Below the pieces are notes generated by a model. The model had not been told where the DNA came from. It saw only the letters and a list, made by a program, of their open reading frames with translations, and did no database searches. Below are positions 52,115 through 59,457 of a DNA stretch of 64,000 nt, in pieces (positions within the stretch are counted from its first letter, which is position 1; the number at the start of each line of letters is the position of its first letter). Source of the stretch: Deltaproteobacteria bacterium. GTDB taxonomy: Bacteria > Myxococcota > Kuafuiibacteriia > Kuafuiibacteriales > Kuafuiibacteriaceae. The stretch lies in the NCBI GenBank assembly GCA_016703535.1, contig JADJBV010000001.1:6252001-6316000 (forward strand), given 5' to 3'. The position numbers and the translations under genes are program-made.

Positions 52115-52384
52115 TCACTTCTTGCCGCCGCAGCCGTCTTTGCCGCCGCAGCCGTCCTTGCCGCCGCAACCTTCCTTGCCCTTGCAGGACTCTTTGCCCT
52201 CGCCCTTCTTCTCGTCCTTCTTCTTGTCCTTGCCCTTGCAGGCCTCCTTGTCGCCTTCCTTTTTCTTTTCGCCTTCGGCGACCGGGGTGCCGTGGCTCTT
52301 GGCGAATGAGGTGACCGAGGCACCGGAGACCAGGCCCGCCACCGCGGCGCCCATCAGGAGAGTTGAAAGCTTGTTCTTGGCCAT
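52115..52384 (-). CDS. Cys-repeat RiPP precursor, bufferin/HvfA-like
   Basis: 89 residues. The first about 28 are a Sec signal peptide (MAKNKLSTLLMGAAVAGLVS then GASVTSFA). The rest is highly charged, with five cysteines in repeated contexts: KEACKGK, KESCKGK, KEGCGGK, KDGCGGK, KDGCGGKK. The Gly/Lys spacing is a tandem-repeat core. Bufferins and HvfA are exported metal-binding RiPPs made by MNIO enzymes; their precursors have a Sec signal and a Cys-rich core. A GGAAGGA lies 15 bp before the start. A TAAATA at 52439-52434 on the minus strand could be a -10. Confidence 0.85.
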   Translation of the reverse strand: MAKNKLSTLLMGAAVAGLVSGASVTSFAKSHGTPVAEGEKKKEGDKEACKGKDKKKDEKKGEGKESCKGKEGCGGKDGCGGKDGCGGKK

Positions 52385-52576
52385 GGATTCGTAGTCCTTC
52401 CTTCTTCTTGGTTGCGGCCGAAGCCGCCGAGGGTATTTATCGTTGATCCCGGTCGAGTGGAACGTGGGTGCGGCACTTGGCCGCCCCCTAACGTCCGCGC
52501 CGCCCGGTTTCAGCGCCCATACGTCGCTGGCGGTCGATCGGTTTCAGTGACGTCATGCGTCATCCCGAGGCAGGGT

Positions 52577-54190
52577 TCAGAGCCGGAAGACCAACTCCAC
52601 TCGACCGCCCTCGAAGCCTGGAAAAAACCGGCAGACCCCGCCGCTGCATTTCAGGCCGGCCCGTTCGCCGCCATAAAGGGCCCGCAGGAAGTTCCCCTCA
52701 CCAAACTCCCACTGACCGGCGATCGACAGGTAGTGCACGTCGAACTGGTCGGGAGTTTTGGTGTAGATCTCCCAGGCGCCGGTCACCGACCAGCGATCGC
52801 TCGACAACAAAGACAAGGCCGCCCGTCCTTCGACCCAGGCGGTGACGTCGTCCGGGGGCTTGAACTCCTCGACCCGCTGACCGCTGACGAAAAGTTCGGC
52901 CGAAAAGGGCCCAAAAAGCTCTTGGGCCACGTCGAGCACCAGGTGCAGGTCGGTGCGCACCACCCGGCCCAAGCTGGCGCCTTCGCTACCGTATTGGCCC
53001 CGAAAGCCGCTCTCCACCGAGGCGTGACCGCTGGACCAACGCCCTCGCACACCGGCGAAGGCCGAGGTGATGTTGGAGTCGATGGTGCGGCCATCCCGAT
53101 AACGCCCGATCGAGACGTACGGCGTAAGTTCGGGCCAGATCCGCAGGTCGAGTTTGGCCCGCCCGCCGTGCACCGTCTCGTTGGAGAGCAAAAGCGCCTG
53201 GGGTCGTTCGGCCGAAGGCGGTTCACTCAAGCGGTTGATGCCCTGGCGCTCCGAGGACACCACCCCGCCGGGCAAGATCGAGAAGAACTGATCGTAATAT
53301 TTGCCTTCGATCAACAAGGTGGTGGGGCCCAGCTGCAGCTCCAAAGCGCCGTACGCGCCGTAGCCGGTGCGTTCGTTGCTGATCCCACCTTCCCGGGCAT
53401 TCCGCTCGAGCCGCGCCACCTCGGCATAAAATGAGCCCCAGGGCACCGGCCGCGGCAGCTCCAAAGACGCGCCGTAACCGTCGATGACGATGTTCGAGCC
53501 GTTGACGCCCTCTTCGGGTCGCATCCGCATCGCGTGGGTACCGAGCTTGAGATATCTCCCGAGCCCGTACTCGAGGCGTCCACCGGCCACCAGGTCGTTG
53601 GGATCCCGATACGCGTACCCGGTACCCGGCTCGTAGTTCTTCAGGTTCAAGAAGCCGGCGAAGGCGTGGGCGGTCACCGGGCCCAGCCGGGCTTTGGCCT
53701 CACCACCCCGAAGTTTGTTGTCGATGCCGACGTCGTCCACCTTGCGGATCGCCAGGACCATGCCTCGGGCCAGGGTGACGTAGAAGTCACCCACGGTGGC
53801 CTCCACGTCGGGATCGCTATAGGTCACGGCCGCGTATTCGAGTCGCAGCTGGTCGCGATAACGATCGGTGAGCTGATCCTGGATCAGCTGAGACGCCCCC
53901 ATCGCCGCGATCGGTTGGTGCAGGTACCAGGCCTCGTCGACCCGGATCGCCGCCAAAAACCGGTCGTAGGTCAACGAGGCGCCCAAGGTCGAGACCAGGT
54001 CGCCGAAGTTTTCACCGGTGGGATCGTAGTCGCGGACGAAGGGGGTGGTGCGATCACCGTTGTCGAGTTGCCAGCGAGCGGTGGAGCTCAAGGTGAGCTC
54101 GTATTGAAAGGGCAGCGGCGGTTCGGGCGGCGTGATCACCACCTCGGCCGCCGGCTGGCCCAGGGCCAGGGCCCATCCCCACCACCACAT
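52577..54190 (-). CDS. Outer-membrane beta-barrel protein
   Basis: 537 residues. A short N-terminal hydrophobic region (MWWWGWALALGQPAAEVVI) may be a signal peptide. The body alternates amphipathic strands with aromatic ends (YDRFLAAIRVDEAWYLHQPI, GPTTLLIEGKYYDQFF, GRWSSGHASVESGFRGQYG) and ends in a barrel-like GRVELVFRL. It resembles large barrel proteins such as the DUF6029 group. It begins at the end of the TlpA-like gene with a 1-bp overlap (TGATG), so it is coupled to a thiol-redox lipoprotein. Confidence 0.65.
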   Translation of the reverse strand: MWWWGWALALGQPAAEVVITPPEPPLPFQYELTLSSTARWQLDNGDRTTPFVRDYDPTGENFGDLVSTLGASLTYDRFLAAIRVDEAWYLHQPIAAMGASQLIQDQLTDRYRDQLRLEYAAVTYSDPDVEATVGDFYVTLARGMVLAIRKVDDVGIDNKLRGGEAKARLGPVTAHAFAGFLNLKNYEPGTGYAYRDPNDLVAGGRLEYGLGRYLKLGTHAMRMRPEEGVNGSNIVIDGYGASLELPRPVPWGSFYAEVARLERNAREGGISNERTGYGAYGALELQLGPTTLLIEGKYYDQFFSILPGGVVSSERQGINRLSEPPSAERPQALLLSNETVHGGRAKLDLRIWPELTPYVSIGRYRDGRTIDSNITSAFAGVRGRWSSGHASVESGFRGQYGSEGASLGRVVRTDLHLVLDVAQELFGPFSAELFVSGQRVEEFKPPDDVTAWVEGRAALSLLSSDRWSVTGAWEIYTKTPDQFDVHYLSIAGQWEFGEGNFLRALYGGERAGLKCSGGVCRFFPGFEGGRVELVFRL

Positions 54191-54723
54191 CAGGCGCCGC
54201 CGAGGAGTGCCCGCACCTGGGTGGCCAGCGCCTCTTCGTCACCCGGCGCATAACCCGCGGAGCTGGAGACGATCCGCCCTCCCCGATCGATGATCACCGT
54301 AAACGGAGCGCTCCGGGCCCGGTTGTAGAGGCGGACCGCCCGCTGTTCGGTGTCGAGGACCACCGGCATGGTCAGGCCCAAGCGACGGGCCGTGGGGCCG
54401 ACCTCGGAGACGCTGGTCGGTTCGTCCATGGAGACCGCGACCACCACCAGGCCCTGGGCCTTTTCGGCTTGGTAGAGCTCCTCCAGGTGCGGGAGCTCGG
54501 CCAAACACGGCATACACCAGGTGGCCCAAAAGCTGAGCACGATCACCTCTTTGCCCACGTGATCCGAAAGGCGAAAGCGCTCCCCGTCGATGGTGTCCAA
54601 GGTGAAGTCGGGGAGCTCAGCGGCGCTGCCCCCTCCTGCAGCAGCCGGCGGTGGGTCACCGACCTGGGAGGTTGGGGCCGCGCAGGCCGTCACGAAAAGG
54701 GCGAAGAAGATCGTGCGAAACAT
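54190..54723 (-). CDS. TlpA-type thioredoxin lipoprotein
   Basis: 177 residues. Signal peptide with lipobox (FVTACAA), a short Gly/Ala/Pro linker, then a thioredoxin-like fold with active site WCMPC, preceded by VIVLSFWAT and followed by APFTVIIDRGGR, where the cis-proline loop is expected. TlpA/ResA-type proteins reduce or isomerise disulfides in the periplasm, often for heme proteins or metal centres. It starts 8 bp after the stop of the next redoxin gene, and its stop overlaps the barrel gene start. Confidence 0.85.
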   Translation of the reverse strand: MFRTIFFALFVTACAAPTSQVGDPPPAAAGGGSAAELPDFTLDTIDGERFRLSDHVGKEVIVLSFWATWCMPCLAELPHLEELYQAEKAQGLVVVAVSMDEPTSVSEVGPTARRLGLTMPVVLDTEQRAVRLYNRARSAPFTVIIDRGGRIVSSSAGYAPGDEEALATQVRALLGGA

Positions 54724-54731
54724 GGAGCCTT

Positions 54732-55406
54732 TCAGCGCTGATCGAGGCGAGCCTCGAAGTCGACGAACACCTCGGGGTCGTCGCCGGTCTGACGGCGCAC
54801 GATCCGCATGGTGGAGAGATCGACCACCAAGTTGAGGGGCATGGTCGGCGGCGCCAAGATCCGGGAGACCTCACCCCGAGGATCGTGGAGCATGGTGTAG
54901 TTGGTGTCGTAGGCCCGGATCCAGTCGTCGAGGTTGCGTTTGGTGGCCAACAACACGTTCGAGTCTTCGGTCAAGACGCTGGCGACCAAGCCGCCTTTGC
55001 CGGCCCAGGCCGAATATTTGGCGGGCAAGACCTCGGCCTCGGCCTGACACGGGACACACCACTCGGCCGCGACGTTGAGCAAGAGGTAGCGATAGACACC
55101 CGCGGCCCGGAGGTCGGCCAAGGTCACCGGATCGGTGTAGGGCAGGCCGCTGACCGGGGTGCCGGCGGGGGTGGGCGTCAGGTAGCCGGCGAAGATCATG
55201 TTGGGCAGGACGTCGCCGATGCCCGTGCCGTAGGGGCCAGGGGGATAGTCGGCGCCGCCGGCGTCGGGGAGGGGGCCGCCGTCCTCGGGGATCAGCCCAG
55301 AGTCCAAGGGCGTACCAACGATGTTGGGATCGCAGGCCAAGGCCAGCAGCCCAAAGACGATGGGGGAGGCCCGCACCGACCAGAGCCTAGCGGGCCCGGC
55401 ACCCAT
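54732..55406 (-). CDS. Redoxin-domain lipoprotein
   Basis: 224 residues. The signal peptide ends in a lipobox (LLALAC) and a Pro/Gly/Asp-rich linker follows. A thioredoxin-like domain has active site WCVPC in LNVAAEWCVPCQAEAEVLPA. The C-terminal cis-proline region is PTMPLNLVVDLSTM. It heads a three-gene operon with a second thioredoxin lipoprotein and a barrel, 8 bp upstream. Function, probably disulfide reduction outside the cytoplasm, is inferred from the motif. Confidence 0.85.
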   Translation of the reverse strand: MGAGPARLWSVRASPIVFGLLALACDPNIVGTPLDSGLIPEDGGPLPDAGGADYPPGPYGTGIGDVLPNMIFAGYLTPTPAGTPVSGLPYTDPVTLADLRAAGVYRYLLLNVAAEWCVPCQAEAEVLPAKYSAWAGKGGLVASVLTEDSNVLLATKRNLDDWIRAYDTNYTMLHDPRGEVSRILAPPTMPLNLVVDLSTMRIVRRQTGDDPEVFVDFEARLDQR

Positions 55407-55459
55407 TCTTCAATGGGCATCGTTGCGGAACCGTGGGCGGTTTTGCCAAGGTGAACGCC

Positions 55460-55999
55460 GTGAGCCCCCTACCCCTCCGCCTCGGAATCGTGACGGTTTC
55501 GGACCGGGCCAGCCAAGGTGTCTACGAAGACCTGGGCGGTCCGGCGATCCGCGCCTACTTCACCGAAGTGTTGACCAGCCCCTTCGAGGCCGTGCCGCGG
55601 TTGATCCCCGATGATCAGGCGACCATCGAAGCGGCCTTGCGATCCCTGGTCGACGAAGAAGGGTGTTGTTTGGTGGTCACCACCGGCGGCACCGGGCCCG
55701 CGATCCGAGACGTCACCCCCGAAGCGACGGTGGCGGTGGGCGACAAAGAGATGCCCGGCTTCGGCGAGTTGATGCGGCAGGTGTCCCTGAAGTACGTGCC
55801 GACCGCGATCTTGTCGCGGCAGACCGCGGTGATCCGCAAGAACGCGTTGATCGTGAACCTGCCGGGCAAGCCCAAGTCGATCCGGGAGTGCCTGGACGCG
55901 GTGATGCCGGCGATCCCGTATTGTTTGGACCTGATCGGCGGACCTTTTTTGACCACCGACGAATCGAAGGTGAAGGTCTTTCGTCCCAAGGAAAAGTGA
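55460..55999 (+). CDS. mogA: Molybdopterin adenylyltransferase
   Basis: 179 residues from GTG 55460 (AAGGTGAA 8 bp upstream); in-frame starts at 55451 and 55433 also exist. The MoCF fold is clear: LGIVTVSDRASQGVYEDLGG, VVTTGGTGPAIRDVTPEAT, MPGFGELMRQVS, NALIVNLPGKPKSIRECLDA. MogA adenylates molybdopterin before molybdenum insertion. The only molybdoenzyme-like gene in the window is the sulfite-oxidase-like protein at 62734. The VanX-type gene begins 2 bp after its stop. Confidence 0.9.
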   Translation: MSPLPLRLGIVTVSDRASQGVYEDLGGPAIRAYFTEVLTSPFEAVPRLIPDDQATIEAALRSLVDEEGCCLVVTTGGTGPAIRDVTPEATVAVGDKEMPGFGELMRQVSLKYVPTAILSRQTAVIRKNALIVNLPGKPKSIRECLDAVMPAIPYCLDLIGGPFLTTDESKVKVFRPKEK

Positions 56000-56001
56000 C
56001 G

Positions 56002-56661
56002 ATGGGCCCTTTGTTCTACGCGCTGGTGTGCAGCACGACGGTGGCGCCGCCTTTGGTGGACGTGTTGCCGCTGCACCCGGCGTTTCGGGCCGACATCCGC
56101 TACGCGACGGCCGACAACTTTTTTGGGAAGGCGGTCTACGCCGAAGCGCGCTGTTTGTTGCGGCCGGAGGTGGCGGCGCGGATGGTGAAGGCCCAGGCGT
56201 GGCTCGACCAACACCACCCAGGGCACGCCTTGCTCTTCAAGGACTGTTATCGGCCCCACTCGGTGCAGTTCGTGTTGTGGGACGCGGTCAAAGGAACGGA
56301 CCAGGCCAAATACGTGGCCAACCCCCACGGCCAGGTGGGCTCGATCCACAGCTACGGCGCCGCCGTGGACCTGACCTTGGTGGATCGGAGCGGCCGGGAG
56401 CTCGACATGGGGACGCCCTACGACTTCCTGGGCCGGCTGGCCGAACCCCGGCACGAGGCCGAATACCTGAAAAACGGCCAGCTGACCCGGACCCAGGTCG
56501 AACACCGACGCATCTTGAGACAGGCCCTCAAGGTAGGAGGTGGGATGCACACAATCCCCAATGAATGGTGGCACTTCGATGAAGCCCCCCGGGAGGAGAT
56601 CCGCCGCCGTTACCAACGTCTGGATTTCCCTTTCTCCGCAGTTCCTCGTGCGTCGCGCTGA
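56002..56661 (+). CDS. D-Ala-D-Ala dipeptidase (VanX/DdpX family)
   Basis: 219 residues from ATG 56002. The M15D metal motifs are present: IHSYGAAVDL (SxHxxGxAxD) and EWWHFD (ExxH). A conserved YRPHSVQ precedes them. In vancomycin-resistant Gram-positives VanX removes D-Ala-D-Ala; in others it recycles the dipeptide. The N-terminus (MGPLFYALVCSTTVAPPLVD) is hydrophobic, so it may be exported. Two bp after mogA, so probably one transcript. Confidence 0.85.
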   Translation: MGPLFYALVCSTTVAPPLVDVLPLHPAFRADIRYATADNFFGKAVYAEARCLLRPEVAARMVKAQAWLDQHHPGHALLFKDCYRPHSVQFVLWDAVKGTDQAKYVANPHGQVGSIHSYGAAVDLTLVDRSGRELDMGTPYDFLGRLAEPRHEAEYLKNGQLTRTQVEHRRILRQALKVGGGMHTIPNEWWHFDEAPREEIRRRYQRLDFPFSAVPRASR

Positions 56662-56751
56662 CTTCCGAGGCATGCTTGTCAGGATCTCGGGCCGGCGGGT
56701 CCCCTTGCGGCAGTTTCCGCAGGTGGCATCACGGTTGCTCCCTGGGAGGTC

Positions 56752-57534
56752 ATGCTGATGCTTGCCGCAATGTCGATCTTGGTCAGCCTCGCTGCCCAGG
56801 CTGATTTTGCGCCCGAGGCCCCGGCCTTCTGTAAAAACCTCAACGCCGCCGAAGGTTATCTCCTCCCCACCCGGGTCGAGCGGCTGATCCCCACCAACAC
56901 CTCGATCTGGGCCCGGGAGCTCTTTGGCGCCCCCCACGACTACCAGATCCGGGACGCCACCGCGGCCCAGCCCATCCCCTTTGACCTCGAGCGCACCGGC
57001 CTGGCCGGCTCCATCCTGGTCGAGCTCCGGCCGAAGTCGATGTTGGAGCGCAACCATCGCATCGAGGTCTCGATCGACTCAGTGACGGTCGCCAACTTCA
57101 CGGTCAACGTCGGCTCCGACAGCGTCCCGCCCGGCACCCCGAACTTAACGGTGGTCCCGGCCACCAGCGCCAGCGCCCCGACCTGCGGCATCAGCGGCTT
57201 TGAAGTGCAAGCCAGCTTGCTCAACGAACCGGGCCTGTATTTGGTCGAGGAGGACGGGGAGGTGGTGGCCGCCGATCTCCTCTCCCCGATCTTCGTCCCG
57301 GCCTCGGCCCGCTCGACTCGGGTCCGGATCACGGCGGTGGACCTGGCGGGCAACCGCTCCAACCCGACGGGGGAGCAAGTTGTGCTCCCGGATCTGGTGG
57401 ACGGGAATACGGTCAACGCGGGCCGCAGCGAAGTGCCCACCACCCAGCTGGCCTGCACCTGCCTCGGCACCGCCGGGGGAGTTTCGGCCTGGGGGCTGCT
57501 CCTCGGCCTGGCTCTGTTCTTCCGCCGTCGCTAG
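56752..57534 (+). CDS. Secreted protein with MYXO-CTERM-like C-terminus
   Basis: 260 residues; GGGAGG at 56743-56748 suits ATG 56758 (MLAAMSILVSLAAQADF) better than 56752. Sec signal peptide, then a beta-rich body of two Ig-like segments (PKSMLERNHRIEVSIDSVTV, VRITAVDLAGNRSNPTGEQV). The C-terminus has Cys-Thr-Cys, a Gly-rich hydrophobic stretch (GGVSAWGLLLGLALFF) and Arg-Arg-Arg, the pattern of MYXO-CTERM sorting signals that anchor proteins to the cell surface of Myxococcota. No enzymatic motif is seen. A palindrome copy is present. Confidence 0.8.
   Translation: MLMLAAMSILVSLAAQADFAPEAPAFCKNLNAAEGYLLPTRVERLIPTNTSIWARELFGAPHDYQIRDATAAQPIPFDLERTGLAGSILVELRPKSMLERNHRIEVSIDSVTVANFTVNVGSDSVPPGTPNLTVVPATSASAPTCGISGFEVQASLLNEPGLYLVEEDGEVVAADLLSPIFVPASARSTRVRITAVDLAGNRSNPTGEQVVLPDLVDGNTVNAGRSEVPTTQLACTCLGTAGGVSAWGLLLGLALFFRRR
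57207..57220. repeat. Palindrome copy 16, GCAAG-CCAG-CTTGC
   Basis: Perfect copy in the MYXO-CTERM-like gene, read as CAA GCC AGC TTG (Gln-Ala-Ser-Leu). Confidence 0.8.
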
Positions 57535-57552
57535 TCCACGCCCAAACAGCGA

Positions 57553-57639
57553 AGGGCCCGCGAAGCGACAACTCGACCGTTTGGGCCGACGATCCATCCT
57601 CGTCAGCCGAAACGATCGACTTGTCACTTCGCGGGCCCT
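57553..57639. repeat. Long imperfect inverted repeat before sppA
   Basis: AGGGCCCGCGAAGCGACAA at 57553 and its partner TTGTCACTTCGCGGGCCCT ending at 57639 form arms of about 23 bp with two mismatches around a 41-bp loop. It sits between the MYXO-CTERM-like gene and sppA. A terminator, an attenuator or a small element remnant are all possible. Confidence 0.55.
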
Positions 57640-57650
57640 AAGGTCCCCGG

Positions 57651-59441
57651 GTGCGCCTGCTCCGGATCCTATTTTCGCCCCTCATCTTGGGGTGGCGATT
57701 GCTCCTCCGCCCCCTCCAACTCCGACGGCGATCCCGGGCCCTTTTGTCCCACGGCTGGCTGGAGCTCCACGTGGAGGGCGAAGTCCTGGAGTTGCGCCCC
57801 ACCGAAACCCGAGGGGAACGATGGGTGCGCCGGATCCTGCGACGAGAGCCGCCCAAGCGGGTGGTGTTGAGCCGCCTGCGCAAGATGATCGATGAGGCCC
57901 TGGCCGATCCCCACCTGAAGGGCGTGTTGGTGCAGATCGGCCCGATCGCCGGGGGTTGGGCGGGCGCCGACGAAGTCCGCCAACAACTGACCCGCTTTCG
58001 GGACGCCAAGGTGCCGTTGTTGGTGCACCTGAAGGGTCACGCCGGCAACGTCGAGTTGTTGGTGGCGTCGGTCGCGACCCAACTTTGGATGACGCCGCCT
58101 GGGGGTTGGGCTGCGGTGGGTTCGGCCGCTCAAGGCCTGTTCCTGCAGCCGTTGCTCTCGAAGGTCGGGATCAAGTTCGAGGTCGCCGCCCGAGGTCGCT
58201 ACAAGTCGGCTCCGGAACAGCTGACCCGAGGGGATCGGAGTGAACCCAGTCGAGAGCAGACCCAGGCGCTGATCGATGCCCTGGATGGGGCCCTCTTGGA
58301 TGGTCTGGCCCAACTCTACGGCACCGATCGGGCGGGCGCGATCCAGCGGGTCGATCGGGCCCCTTTGGTGGGCACCCACGCCTTGGCGGAAGGGCACTGC
58401 CACGCCCTGGTCCGAAGTGAAGATCTCACCGGCAAGGTCGCCGAATTTGCGCAGGTGAAGGACGACAATCCGAAGAAGCGCTTTCGTTTGGTCGGGGCCG
58501 GCGGATACCTGGAGGCCCGCACCATCCCGCCGTTGTGGGCGCGCCGAAAGAAGCAGCTGGGGATCGTCGAGGTCCATGGGGCGATCGTCGATCAAGCGCC
58601 AGGAGGGCCCGGTGGATCGGGCCGCGCCGCCGTGGAGGCCGCGGTGGTCGCCGATCTGCGGGCCGCTTTGGCCGATCCCCACATCGGCGCGGTGATCTTG
58701 CACGTCAACTCTCGGGGCGGCAGCGTCACCGCCAGCGACGGGATCTACGCGGCGGTCCGACGACTCAATCAAGAGAAGCCGGTGATCGCTTGTTTTGGCG
58801 AGGTGGCCGCCAGCGGCGGTTATTATGTGGCTTGTGGCGCCCGGGCGATCGTGGCTTCACCGCTGACCGTCACCGGCAGCATCGGCGTCTTCGCCATGTT
58901 CCCGACTTGGCCGGGCCTGACCGAACGCCTCTCGATCCAACACGACGTGATCAAAAACCGGAGCCACGCGGCCCTCTACGATCCCTGGGGCGGCTTCGAT
59001 GACGAGGCCCGGGCCCTGGCCGATCGGGAGGTCGGCGCGATGTACGAAGACTTCCTGAACCTGGTGGCCACGGCGCGTCACAAGACCCGAGACGAAATCC
59101 ACGCGGTGGCCGAAGGACGAGTTTGGATCGGCGCCGACGCCCTGCGGGTGGGCTTGGTGGACGGCCTGGGCGGAATGACCGAGGCCTCAGAGCGGGCCCG
59201 GAAGGCCTACGGCAAGCCCCTGGCCGACGAGATGGTGCTGGTGAAGGCCCGAGGCCACGAGACCCGGCCCCTGCCGTTCCGGCCCGAAAAAGCCGCCCAG
59301 TTGGCCTTGCCGCTGGAGTGGTTGGAGGCCTGGTCCGGACCGGACGCGAGCCTGGACGTGCTTCAAGAGCTCGCGAGTTTGCTGCGAGGACGAGGCCCGC
59401 GGCCGATCACCTTGGCCTATTGGCCTTGGTCTTGGCGCTGA
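57651..59441 (+). CDS. sppA: Signal peptide peptidase SppA, 67K type
   Basis: 596 residues from GTG 57651. One N-terminal transmembrane helix (LLRILFSPLILGWRLLL). The two-domain SppA layout is present: catalytic Lys185 in GRYKSAPEQL and catalytic Ser388 in AASGGYY. The Ser-Lys dyad cleaves residual signal peptides in the membrane. The length matches the long SppA of gammaproteobacteria (tetramer-forming). Confidence 0.9.
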   Translation: MRLLRILFSPLILGWRLLLRPLQLRRRSRALLSHGWLELHVEGEVLELRPTETRGERWVRRILRREPPKRVVLSRLRKMIDEALADPHLKGVLVQIGPIAGGWAGADEVRQQLTRFRDAKVPLLVHLKGHAGNVELLVASVATQLWMTPPGGWAAVGSAAQGLFLQPLLSKVGIKFEVAARGRYKSAPEQLTRGDRSEPSREQTQALIDALDGALLDGLAQLYGTDRAGAIQRVDRAPLVGTHALAEGHCHALVRSEDLTGKVAEFAQVKDDNPKKRFRLVGAGGYLEARTIPPLWARRKKQLGIVEVHGAIVDQAPGGPGGSGRAAVEAAVVADLRAALADPHIGAVILHVNSRGGSVTASDGIYAAVRRLNQEKPVIACFGEVAASGGYYVACGARAIVASPLTVTGSIGVFAMFPTWPGLTERLSIQHDVIKNRSHAALYDPWGGFDDEARALADREVGAMYEDFLNLVATARHKTRDEIHAVAEGRVWIGADALRVGLVDGLGGMTEASERARKAYGKPLADEMVLVKARGHETRPLPFRPEKAAQLALPLEWLEAWSGPDASLDVLQELASLLRGRGPRPITLAYWPWSWR

Positions 59442-59457
59442 AATTTTCGCCGGGCCA

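Noticed and set aside
55663..56001. Extension of the VanX-type protein to 55663
   Set aside because: The extra region overlaps mogA in another frame; ATG 56002 directly follows the mogA stop.
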